A stretch of 64,000 bases of DNA from contig MU621124.1 in assembly GCA_025399215.1 (NCBI GenBank), positions 1 to 64,000 on the forward strand. Direction: 5' to 3'. The position numbers and the translations under genes are program-made. The notes beneath the pieces were generated by a model. It worked only from the letters and a program-made list of their open reading frames with translations, did not search any database and was not told the DNA's origin. The stretch is from Globomyces pollinis-pini. Lineage: Eukaryota; Chytridiomycota; Chytridiomycetes; Rhizophydiales; Globomycetaceae. Positions 36,701-47,969 of the stretch are shown in pieces. Position 1 is the stretch's first letter. Every line of letters starts with the position of its first letter.

Positions 36701-39575
36701 ATTAAAGTCTGGAATGAGACTTTCCAAGCCAATAGTAGTCATAAAACGTTCTTCAATGCGTTTGAGGAAGTCACCTACCAAGTTACGATGTGAAACATGA
36801 ATCCAGCGAGATTGATGAGCGACGAACATAAGTTCAGTCATTCGTAGTGCAACTTCTTCATATGTCATACAATCAACACTATCTGGAACATCTCCATTCT
36901 TCTTTTTAGCAAACCAAGGCTTTTGGAAATCTTTATTGAGACGATCAATAACATATCTTTTGTTTTCCTTGAGCCATTTCTCGCGTTTATCTTTCGGTAA
37001 AGAAAACACTTTGTCATCAAATTCCTTCCAAAGTTTAACACCTCTAGTAACATTAGATAAAAAGATTTGTTTACCTGGTAGCAATCTTATGGATAGGTTC
37101 GCCTAATTCGGACTTCACAGTAATAATACCACCAGTTTCTTTGGTATAGGTTCCTTCCCATTGTTCATCAGAGACACCAGGTGCATCTACAATAGCTTGT
37201 TTAGCACCCAAACTGGTTGCACATTCCTTAGCGACCATTAAACGGGAACCAAAAAGCACACCATCCACAGGCATAGGCGATACAAGATACTTCTTTGACC
37301 ATTCACCTGTAATGAATGGAATTGTGTCTTCGGATGATCCAAACCCAGATCCAACAATTAAAACGATATTCATACGTTGTCTAATAGCGCCATATGTTTG
37401 TAGTAAAGGTTGGAAAAAATCTTCGTAGGAGTGATGTCCTCCAGCACGTCCACCAGTCCATTGAAGAAGGATTGGATAATCAGGATTGGCACCAGCAATA
37501 GAAACAACTTGCCGAATTCCGTCGATGGAGCCCGGTTTAAATGAAACATATTTAATTCCAGCGTCTTTGAGATTGGCAATGATACCATTTGCTACATCCA
37601 AGGACGGAATCCCGGCGGCCACAGTGAGTCCTTCGATAGGTAATCCTTCCTTGCGCATTTGGCACCAAAGTGGATATTGAAAACTCCATTGCCGTTGGTT
37701 AATATAAAGTGAATTTAATATAACTCCATGTCCAGGTTCAACTCTTTCCTTAATGTAGTTGACTTTTTCACGCAACATTTTTTCGTTGTAGTGGCCTCCA
37801 CCGGCCAATTCAATTGAATATCCAGCATTAGTTGTGGCAACAATGAAATCTCCGGAAACAGTTGATGGAGTCATTCCACAGCACCAAATTGGGGGTTTTC
37901 CTGTTAATCTTGATAAAGCTGTATCAAGAAATACATTACCATTACTAAAACAATTAAATGCTTGAACCTTACCTGTCTTTGACTAACTTTGGCGACCAGT
38001 TTTTAACCCAGCTGTCAGTAGTGGTAAATTTTTTGCAATCGTAAAGCGAATAATCTTTTCCAGTAACGATAGTAGTGACACCTTGACCTTCCAAATTTTT
38101 TGCCGTCAATGAACCAATTCCTGCTAATCCACCAGGACCAAAGTCAATAATGTGAGTTGGTTTAACAGGGAAAGTCGTGGCAGTAAGCCAATTAATTGGT
38201 AAGGTTAAAATCTGATCGCATAAAGATCGGACTAAGGAAGTAGTCAAGTTTCGCAAGTCCATTCCTACAAAGATTAGAATTTGAGTAGCACTCTACCAGT
38301 CTCAGTGTGAAATACACCAATTTGCAAATCTTTTGGAGACCAGAGTTCAACATATCCAACATCTTTCTCCACTTGATCAGCACATTCTGACAAATAGTCA
38401 CTGTGGAATGGCACGTCAACTGGTAAAAATCTCATGGATACGTTTGGTTTTCTTTGAGAAAATGGAATTTTGGATTGATCTACATTTGGGCTGGCCTAAC
38501 GATCAGAAAATTAACAAAACATACCCTTATTTTACGAAGAGATTGGATAAGACCATATAATGATTTTGGAGGGCCAGTTACAATAAATAAAGTAGCACCA
38601 TTGATCAAACTGATTCCAATTGTTTGTCCAGGTAAACAAGCATTAGTAGTTTTGATGTGTTTTTCCAAAACAGACTTTTCAAGTCCTCCAACTGATAACA
38701 TTGCGGTAGGAAATCCTTCTGATTCTTTGCAATCATTTACGATGGATGGCTCCAAGTACAATTTTGGGAATGCTTCTTGAGCGCGAGATCCAATGGATGC
38801 CAAAAGTTTAACAGCCTTTACAGCGTTTTCCAAAAATGATTCTTGGGTTGTAGATGCTGAAATAGCAACAGCGGAAATAATTCCCTGACTATGACCAGTC
38901 ACACCTATATATTAATATGATGTTAAAGTTACCTTTGAAATGGTTGATCATTTGCGCAGGAGTCAGATCCAATACACGACAAGATACATAATAGTGACAT
39001 AATTGGGTTAAACCAATAAGTGGAAGACTGACAGGAACACTGGCAGTATATTCGATGGCAGGATGCTGATTTGTACGCAACCAAGTGATCACATCCAAGT
39101 TTAACTCATCTGAAGCGAGCTGAATGAGTTCTTCTAAATAAGATTGATAGTTGTTAAATAGGGATTGCAATTCTACAAGGTATTCTTCATTTGGGCCCTG
39201 ACCACCAAACAAAGCGAAAATGGCAGTATCAGGACCGTTCAAAAGAGCAGATTCGGTTACGTAAGGTACCAGATCAGAGCAAGAGTAGTAAGTTTTTAGA
39301 ATAAAATCTTTGTTATCATCGTTTTGAACGGCGATATGAATATTTTGAGGTTTAATAAGGTTGATCAAATGAGCGAAGGAAGCACGCAATAAATCTGTGG
39401 AGTAGTTATTAACGTTTAAGAAATTGATCCATAGAGCTAGTAAATGTAATTTTGATAATGGTAAAGGATTTGATAGAATGAAAGAATCTTTAGCAGAATT
39501 AGCTAAATTGAATAGATCTGAGGATAAAGGCAGATGAACGTTTAATTCATTTGCGTGAATTGACAAAGTCAACAT
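27790..39575 (-). CDS. FAS1: Type I fatty acid synthase, single chain (beta-alpha fusion)
   Basis: About nine introns of 25-33 nt interrupt a frame of some 3.8 thousand residues. Domains in order: acetyltransferase (GHSQG, Ser codon 38890-38888); enoyl reductase ([16 protein letters not shown], near 37440); hot-dog dehydratase (SGDTNPIH and ATITHGMW, near 34950); malonyl/palmitoyl transferase ([10 protein letters not shown], Ser 34219-34217); ACP ([14 protein letters not shown], Ser 32938-32936); ketoreductase ([15 protein letters not shown], near 31510); ketosynthase (GACATA, Cys 29567-29565, with [10 protein letters not shown] and [10 protein letters not shown]); and a C-terminal phosphopantetheinyl transferase (GVGIDTE and [14 protein letters not shown]). 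The beta and alpha halves are continuous across a 29-nt intron near 33445-33472, where the separate alpha chain would begin ([15 protein letters not shown]). All catalytic residues I could check are present. It should assemble as a barrel that makes long-chain acyl-CoA. Confidence 0.96.
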
Positions 39576-40233
39576 AATTTTAAAAAGATAAAAAAAGTAT
39601 AAGACAAATTTGTTGTATTATAAGGCAGTGGGCGTTTCGTTTAATTAATTACCAAAGGGGGTAACACAGTCCAATCAAGCCACGACCAACTTCATTTAAT
39701 GCTAATTACGACTCATTTATTCACGACTGATAATGTTATCTATAATAACTATTATAAAAGTAGATCTAGTTATTCACTTTAGAAACACATGACTTGACAT
39801 TGACTATCGTCATATTTCAATCACTATCATTTGTTTTATAAAAATTATTATTATTAAATTATACATTACCAAATGGATCTTCTATCCTATTAGAAATATT
39901 ATATTCAACTTTCATCGCGTTATTTCTAGAATCCCACCACCACTGGTGAAACCTTATTCATTAAAAAAAAAAAAAAATAAAGAACAGCAACTAAGTTAGT
40001 TTAAAACTCTATCATTTGGTTCATTAGAACACTGTTAACTATTGATAGAAATCATAAACAATTTGGTAAAAGGATCTATTGTTCATTAAAATAAAGAAAT
40101 TCATTTACAGTTCAAACTCTCAAGTATTTGAATTAAATCATTCAATAATCAGAATTCATATACTAACTCTCATCTTTAAAATCATCTGTTTTTGGTTGGG
40201 TATGAAAACATTGAATTTCTTCAAATCTTTTTC
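39576..40233. promoter_or_regulatory. 658-bp divergent spacer, FAS / riboflavin kinase
   Basis: This is one of the largest gene-free stretches in the window and the shared upstream region of FAS and the riboflavin kinase. It is very AT-rich. An A14 run lies at 39963-39976, with weak AT palindromic stretches near 39740-39765 and 39840-39870. No coding frame, tRNA or clear transcription-factor site was found. Its length compared with other spacers here may reflect more complex regulation of the lipid gene. Confidence 0.4.
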
Positions 40234-40834
40234 ATGACACTTAAAGGAAGACCTTCAATTGTTGGACCTGATGTCCCTACTTCACCTTATCCACTTCGTT
40301 TGAAAGGAACTGTAACTAAAGGCTTTGGAAGAGGAAGCAAGGAATTGGGAATTCCTACTGGTATTCAACCTTATTCTCACCATAGCCAACTTACCTGAAA
40401 CTGTATCTGGATCTGTGGAAGATGTTTTGGAAACTGGAATTTACTATGGATTCGCTGGAGTGGGTACCAGTTCAGCTGTATATCCAATGGTATTGCTTCT
40501 TTCATTAATCATCTAAAGGTGATGTCCTATGGTTGGAATCCTTTCTATAACAACGAAAAGAGATCTGCAGTAATGATATATTGCTTATCTTAGGAAGTTC
40601 ATATCATACATAAATTCGAAGCTGATTTTTATGATGAAGAGTTACGAATCATTATTTTGGGATACTTGAGACCAGAATTAGATTATACTACCAAAGGTTT
40701 GCTATTCATCACCTCTTAACTATTTTTCAGATGCTTTGATTGAAGATATCAATATTGATATTCAAGTGGCTACCAATTCTATGGAACGTATATCTTATCA
40801 AAAGTTCACTCATGATCCATTCTTTCAAGTTTAA
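40234..40834 (+). CDS. FMN1: Riboflavin kinase (FMN-forming)
   Basis: The enzyme phosphorylates riboflavin to FMN with ATP. The start at 40234 reads [20 protein letters not shown] and leads into [21 protein letters not shown] 25-nt intron (40361-40385) restores IPTANLPE with the PTAN motif that binds the nucleotide and metal. The chain continues [49 protein letters not shown] and YLRPELDY, the standard single-domain kinase. Another intron, at 40570-40593, is only 24 nt. At about 160 residues this is the eukaryotic monofunctional form without an FAD synthetase domain. It may supply FMN for the enoyl reductase of the neighbouring synthase, but that link is only positional. Confidence 0.95.
40570..40593 (+). 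other. 24-nt intron in riboflavin kinase
   Basis: This intron starts GTAATGA and ends CTTAG. Removing it joins NNEKRSA to [16 protein letters not shown] without a frame change, matching the kinase fold. It is among the shortest introns I could support here. Confidence 0.8.
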
Positions 40835-41294
40835 GGTCATCATCTGTATGGTTACATTAATAAAATCTCATCAATCTTGTCTTTGTGTTCAATCATTGAT
40901 ATCCATCGTTTTGTAAAATCATGACTTTAACCTATTCCAAACATCTTTAAACCGATTTAATAGTTTCTTATTCAATCATAAAAACTTGATAATTGCTCAC
41001 CAAATAACCAACTAAATGACCATTTTATTCACTTTACGTCAATCGGATCAACCTAAAGATGGATCGACTCGATCACTCTGTCATTCATATGATTGTCAAA
41101 TCAAGGTAGATCTCACATGATTTTTAAAAGAATTGAATCTCCACCAATAAAGAATGGGCTGAACAGAAAAAATAAAGAATTGACCCAAAGTGGTAGAATG
41201 AAAGAACATGATTAGTTTCTTGTACAAGCAACAAATATTCAATTTTATAGAATGGATCTTGAAAGTTCATACCGAAAAAACAATCTTAACTTTA
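40835..41294. other. Spacer between riboflavin kinase and SIN3
   Basis: These 460 bp separate two convergent genes. They are AT-rich, and most of the sequence probably holds 3' ends. One frame beginning at the ATG at 41018 (MTILFTLRQSDQPKDGSTRS) stays open for 30 codons up to a possible GT splice donor. It could belong to a very small gene, but I could not join it to a convincing next exon and no family is recognised. Confidence 0.3.
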
Positions 41295-44200
41295 TTAATG
41301 TGTCATGGGAACATCTGCAGCCTTTACATTCGCTTGTTCACTTTCAGTGACAATTCTATACGATTCATATTCAGAAACATGACTAGTTAACTGACTATTG
41401 TCACCTACTATCCATTTGTCAAATTCATCACTTTGTTTCGCCGCATCTTCAGGTGTAAGAGTAGCTTTCCATCCCTTATCGGAGTCTAACCACTTTCTGA
41501 ATTTATTATGTCGTTGTTGGCGAATTTGACTGTTGGTCTTGAGTCGTTCGTTCAATGTTAATCCCAGCAAAGAAGAATGATTGGTCGATCGTTTTCGTCG
41601 AAAGTAGTCTTCAGTATTATCTACAAAGAATATCTTGTACGTATTAACACAGATTTTCAACTCTAGACCGGATCGCGTTTCAACATTCAATGGTGGATCG
41701 TCTCCAACATGTGTAGGTAGATTTCTTTTGCAGAACGGATCTCGTCTCTTTGAATTGGCAGATTCGGTAGAGGAGAGTTGAACAAATTGGTCTACATACA
41801 ATGACCAACGTTCCTCCGACGATATGTTATCGTCAGACACCTGATCTTCTTTTCCAAGTAACTGCATAGACATAAGGGATTCTCCTACAACCTAAAAATC
41901 AGAAACAATAAAACCATACATATTCTAAGCGGTAAATACTATCATCCTGTATAATTGTTTCGGCTCCAAGTCGATATAAAGCTTCTTGTCTGACAGGGTT
42001 GTTACTCTTCTCTCGGTCTCGTCCATAAAGAGTAATCAGCTCTAACGATTTCGAATCCATTGCTACAGTTTGAAGCTAAAAGATTAATTAACGAATTCAT
42101 CAAGAAATACTTGTTTTACAATGGCTTGTACTAATTTATCTACAGTAAAAATAATATAGCCAGAAGTCCAAAATAGATCACGCACTTTATCTTCAAAATC
42201 ATTGCTCTCCATTTCTGAGTTTACAAATAAATTGATATCTTTCATTAACTCAGAGAAGCGATCTTTTTCCGTTAATGATACAGCTAAAATAAATTATCAG
42301 TTATTTTTTACTGTTTTCTTTTCGGAATCCCAACTCTACTGCAACTTGGTTTTTCTCTTCACTTCTAGGCTTTACACCATATAAAGAGTCTGAAACTTCT
42401 TTCATTTTGCATAAACGAGAATACAACATCTAGCATTAAATAATTAATGATTAACTTGATATAATCGAAACAGACAATATAAATTGTTGTTTGCATACAA
42501 GGTATATGATTCTCGCTTACGAGGAATGGAATCAGGATTATCATTCATTCCATCAACTTCCATCGGTTTCCCTTCCTCCACCGTCTTTTCAATGTCCATA
42601 GGAGAGTTCACAATCTCATTGGTAGATTCTGGGATATTTTTTGCTACTACTGCTGGTGCCTCTCCATCCTCTTCTGCACCATTCACTGCAGCTGGGATTT
42701 CTATCATAAATACTTGAGGAACAAATTCATTCAGCAGTGACCGGATTTTCTCTTCCTCAACCGTCGATATGGTTGAAGTATTTTCAACATAGTTAAGTAA
42801 AATTTTATGCACATATTCAAACATTTCTCGATTTTTGAACCCAAAATCAAATTGATACCGATTGGCAAGGGTACTCTTTTTTTCCTTCTGTTCAAGATAC
42901 ATAATCTCAATTTCAGTCACAAGCGACTTGGTCAAGATAGCTTTTCGATCTGTTGTTTTAAAGTTGATTCCTTGATGATCCAATGCTTTCGAGAAATTCT
43001 TGGCCTCAATCTCTCTCCACACTTTGTTCCATTCTCGCTGATATAAGACAATGGTTGATTAAGATTACCTGGGATCTTTTCCATTCTTCATCTTTTTGCT
43101 TTAAACGTTTCAATACAATTGGTACAGCAACGGCTGGATTTTGATGCAACGCATCAATAACTTCAAGTCCCCGCTCAACATCATATATTTTCTTTAAAAT
43201 GCGTGTATAAATGGTCGTAGAATTTCCGCCAAGTCCTAATGGTAACTTGAATCTGGAACGCTCTTCTGCTGGCATCAACTGGATCTTCTTGGCAATCGGA
43301 TCTAGAAGTGCAATGACTGACAGATTAGCTTCAATATTCAAATCAAATTCATATCTCTCTTCTTCACATTTATACATTGCTTCTTCATGTGGTGTTTTTC
43401 GGTGAGCAATGAATCCACCGCTTTCAGTGAGTGAGTTAGGAAGGGACACCCAGTCATCATTCAACACCTCCTTAGCAAGCTCCTCTCGACCACTGCAAAC
43501 AGGTCGTGAAACCTATTTCATCAATATTTAGTTAATACATTATTGGGTAATCGACGATAACTGTATCCACTCTTTTTGCAATTCATCAAATCTAACTGTG
43601 CACGATCTGCAGGAATGTTATCTATGGAGTAAGCAATCAAGTAATGTACAAATGACATCATCATCTTCATATTTCACAAAGCGCTTGAACCATTCAAACA
43701 ATTCTGGAGATTTTCCAAGAAATGGTTCCACTCTGTCAATCAATACTTTGGCTTCAATGATTTCTTGGGAAAACAAATTCAAGATCTTTAAAAACTCGTT
43801 ATATGTAGTCTTATTGCCAATTACACGTTTGCATTTTTCAAAGAATTCCATCTCTTCAGCAGTGGAGAGTTTCTCAGTTTTACCATTACCTACTTTAACT
43901 TTCTTTTTCATCTGCTGAGTTTGACTAATGGTTGGCTGAGGATAGTATTGTGAAGGTGGCTGTGCAACATTTGGTCGCTTAACTGGTTTCTTCACAGGTT
44001 GAGATGGTATAGGCTAAAATCTTAGTTTATAATTATAAACCTTTCCATTATTTTGGTTGTTTACTCCATTAGAAGATGGTACTGAGAGTGGTGAATTATC
44101 TGGCAAAAACTGTTTAAATTCTTCCAGCAAGTCCGGTGCAGATGCAAATAAAACTTGTACCTGTGCATACACCTAATGAAAAATAAACGGCGAAAATAAC

Positions 44201-45481
44201 ATACATCTTGAATTGCTTTGTCATCTTTTTGATACGTTTGCAAAATTTCAAGAAAATATCGGTATGTTTCAGGAGTAGAACTAAATCTGGTTTTTACTTT
44301 GTTCACATAATTAATCGCATGGTTAAACTCAATCGGGCCTTTTTGCCTGGCAGAAGTTGATTCCACACGAGTTGACTGTTCATGATTGTTGAGTGGATTA
44401 ATTCTTGGTAACACATTTGAATTATTGTTTGACATCATAGAATTTAATCCTGCACTAGCAATTCGATGCTGGGCATCAGGATGAGAGAAATTTGCAGATG
44501 GTACAGTTGAATGGTCTGCAGAAGGTTCGTTCGATGCAGCAGGAGCATAATGACTAACTATATTAGGAAAGTCGAATACCTATTGACCGGTCTAGGGGGT
44601 GGCAAAATAGACGAAGGTGCCTGAACAGGAAATTGGGATGACGGTTGTGGTGGGATACCATATGGAATTGGATCCCTAGGAGTTGTGACCCGCACAGGAT
44701 CTAAGGGATTATTTGTCGGCTCAAGACTATAACCAGGTGGTAAGAAAGTGTTAAACCCAAGAATTAGGGATGGTTCTGAACGGAACAAATTGGAAACCCG
44801 TTCAATGACACCAGGAGTATCAATTCTAAATCGATTAATAAAAACAAATTACTCTTGAGACTTGAAATCTTTCATTATATCCAAAAATCTATTGTAAACT
44901 TCTGGTTGTCCTGAAAATTTGAATTTGACTTGATCCAAGTATGAGAGCGCGTCTTTAACGTTTAGCGGCTTGAGAACCTTATTTCGATCTTCTGTTGGTG
45001 CCGGTTGTGTTCTTGGAGGAATAGTGGAAGGTGGTTCTTGAGAGAAAGACGAGACAGGTGGTAAAGTTTGAGGTTGATTAAAATGACCTTGATTAGAATC
45101 ATGTGAGTAAGGAGGCATAGAAGGTAAAATGGGAGGATTAGAATTTTGAGAATTTTGTTTTGGAGCTGGTGGTTTATGTTTTCCAATGGAAGAATGGGGG
45201 AAGGAGGGTAACTTTGGGAAAGACGAAGAAGTCTGATGAGCGGAAGGAGGAGGTAAAGCGACTCTTGAAGGGTCATTTTGGTGATGCTGCTGATACTGAA
45301 TATTATTTTGAAATTGTTGAGATTGCTGATGAAGCAAGTAAGGTTGTTGCTGAGATCTATTTATGATATGAGATCTAATGTGAGTAACAATAGTATACTG
45401 GTAAGGATGATTGTAATTATTAATATTATTATTTTGTTCATTTATATCCGATTTTACTAATTTTGAGTCCTGATTTGACAT
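41295..45481 (-). CDS. SIN3: SIN3 transcriptional corepressor
   Basis: This is the scaffold of the Rpd3/HDAC complex. The Gln/Pro/Ser-rich N-terminus (from the ATG at 45481) precedes three PAH domains. PAH1 has [20 protein letters not shown] and [23 protein letters not shown]2 has [20 protein letters not shown] and [21 protein letters not shown]3 has [20 protein letters not shown] and [19 protein letters not shown]. The Sin3 core-repressor (HDAC-interaction) region follows around 43550-43050, with [18 protein letters not shown] and [18 protein letters not shown]. The C-terminal domain near 42000-41300 contains [13 protein letters not shown]. Introns are about 27-35 nt. The order and content are complete for the family. 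Confidence 0.94.
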
Positions 45482-45746
45482 TTCCGGAATTCTATCAGAT
45501 AAACACGAAGAAAGCAGAAACTATGGATCAGATTTAAATTCGTATCTTACTTTGTGATTGAATTGGTTTTAATTCAAACAAAAAATAGAAGCCACTCTGA
45601 CGGTAAAAGCCACTACTTCGTGATTCAATAGACCAATTATAACGTTACTATAAAATAGACTCTTACTACCAAATAGTATAAAAAATGGTCTAGAACTAAT
45701 AGTAATATCTAGTTGTAATGTCATCCAACTTTTTCCTTTTTTATTC

Positions 45747-45938
45747 ATGTTGTCAAAAAACCCTTCAATCATAAAACTATCAGAATCTGATTTAACTGCC
45801 TTAAAATCAAAAAATAAACCTTTGGATTCTATAATTGCTGATAAAAACTCTGTCAGGCATAGAATCGGTCTGGAAAATAATCATTCAAACCCTGCCAATC
45901 CTTCCAATTTCGCCTTTGATGCCCCTCGTTCATTCTGA
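45747..45938 (+). CDS. Small hypothetical protein (63 aa)
   Basis: A single-exon frame of 63 residues starts at an ATG divergent from SIN3 (265 bp between starts). The sequence is hydrophilic, begins MLSKNPSIIKLSESDLTALK and ends with an Asn/Pro-rich tail (NPANPSNFAFDAPRSF). There is no signal peptide or membrane segment. I do not recognise a family. The orderly composition and the position in an otherwise empty divergent spacer argue for a real gene, but chance cannot be ruled out at this length. Confidence 0.4.
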   Translation: MLSKNPSIIKLSESDLTALKSKNKPLDSIIADKNSVRHRIGLENNHSNPANPSNFAFDAPRSF

Positions 45939-46173
45939 TCTTATAATGAATGGCCATTATTTTATAATCAAATTCAACCAAATTGCTCAACTTTAGATAT
46001 CGGATAGTATCAAAGAGTTCATTTGAATAAACTATTTGCTATCTACAACATTTAATCATATTTGGCAATAACATTGCTTCTTATTACTTGAGTTGTATAT
46101 ATCATGAATGATTGAAAACGCGCACAGACTTTCAGATTACCGTTTTGATCTACACTAAATTCTTTATCTTCTT

Positions 46174-47894
46174 ATGGGTATTCTAACGACTTTTATTCAA
46201 TCACTCGATTCTTCAGAGATTTATTCCATTGTGTTCATCGGGATAATCTCTTTGGTTTTGTATAATGTGGCCTTCAAGGTATTTCTGTAGTCAAATCTGA
46301 TCACTTAGTCCAAAGCAGACCCTAATCTCCCTCCAATGGTTCCGTACACGATCCCTTTGGTAGGAAGTGCCATTCAATATGGTATTAATCCAATCAAATT
46401 CTTGGAAGGTTGTCGAGAGAAAGTAATGAGATCTATATTGACATTGTTAGTACGGAGATTGTTTTACGTTCTTGATGTTTGGACGCAAATTAACCTTCTG
46501 CTTAGGATCTGAAGGAAACTACTTTGTGTTCAATATTCCTATTGCAAATGCTTGTGCAGAAGGTGCTTACGATATTTTAACTGTACCTGTTTTCGGAACT
46601 GAAGTCGTGTATGATGTACCCAACTCGGTTTTCATGGAACAAAAAAAGTAATCCATCAATCTAGTCATTAATCTATTCAAGATTTGTAAAAGATGCATTG
46701 ACTACTCAAGCGTTCAAAAAATATGTTCCACTTATTTGGGATGAAGCAACCGAATTTTTCAAAACATTTAAAGATAATGGTGAAATTGATTTATTCCTTC
46801 AAATGTCGGAATTAACAATCAGAACTGCATCCTCATGTTTGATGGGAAAAGAAATCCGAGCTCAATTACATTCAAACGTCGCGCAACTGTATTTAGATCT
46901 AGATGGTGGTTTCTCTCCATTAAACTATTTTTTCCGTTGGTTACCTTTACCAAATTATTTTGCTAGAGATCGTGCCCAAAAAATTATGACGGAAACGTTT
47001 AAAAAGATTCTGGATGATCGTCGTGCTTCTTCGGATACTGAAAACACTGATGTATTGCAAGCTTTGATGGATTCCACTTACAAAGATGGCACAAAGGTTT
47101 TGATTTCATATATTTAATTATTTATTAGTTGTCGGATAATGCTATTGCACATATGATGATTGCCATGTTGATGGGTGGTCAACATACATCCTCCACTACC
47201 AGTTCTTGGATATTGTTTGAAATTGCTCGTAGACCTGATGTGATGTAAAAAATATTATTTCAATTTATAGTTAGTGATGAAATTATCAAGGAACAATCAC
47301 AAGTATTGACTGGGAAAGCAGATACACCTATCAATCAGCTACCAACCTTTGATTACGATCAATTGCGTCAAATGACCTATTTAGATTGTGTAATGAAGGA
47401 AGCATTACGTTTACATGCACCTATTCATACTGTGATGAGAAAGGTATTTTATACTAAATTAAATTATAAAGGTTATCAAAGATGTCAACTATAATGGTTT
47501 AAATATTCCTAGTGGTCATTTCTTGTGTGGATCTGCTGCTGTTAGTGCTTTTGATGCTAAACAATTTAATGACCCTGAAACCTTTAATCCATCCCGATGG
47601 TTAAACTCAACTGAAACTCAAGGAGAATGGACATTGAATGGTGTCAATATCTCACAAAAATCTGCGAAATCAAACTTTTTACCTTTTGGTGCAGGTCGTC
47701 ATCGTTGTATTGGAGAAGCATTTGCTTTCTTACAAATCAAGACAATCATTGCTAATTTTGTTCGAACATTTGAACACAAATTAGTTCAGAAAAGTCAAAC
47801 TGGTGAACCAATTTTCCCTCAACCCGATTATACTTCGATGATTGTTATTCCTCAAAAGAAAACTCCTTTGGCTGTAAAGCGTAGAGAATTTTAA
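46174..47894 (+). CDS. ERG11: Lanosterol 14-alpha-demethylase (CYP51)
   Basis: This ER-anchored P450 removes the 14-alpha methyl group in ergosterol synthesis and is the azole target. An N-terminal hydrophobic helix ([18 protein letters not shown]) is followed by a proline-rich hinge ([20 protein letters not shown]). The CYP51 I-helix signature ([15 protein letters not shown]), the K-helix ExxR (KEALRLHAP) and the haem loop [15 protein letters not shown] with its Cys ligand are all present. Seven or so exons are joined by introns of about 26-35 nt. The signature GGQHTS separates CYP51 from other P450s. At about 500 residues the length is normal. Confidence 0.95.
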
Positions 47895-47969
47895 ACATTT
47901 GTTTGCTGGCTAATATAATAATTTTATAGCTACTCTTTTCGAATTTCATTTATTTGAATTATTTCACAT

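Noticed and set aside
27790..39575. Several apparent breaks and frame changes in the fatty acid synthase
   Set aside because: Each break coincides with a GT...AG segment of 25-33 nt, and removing it restores the frame and conserved motifs, so these are introns and not frameshifts or pseudogene lesions.
41208..41390. Plus-strand frame of 60 codons
   Set aside because: It overlaps the 3' end of SIN3 on the opposite strand and has no supporting features.
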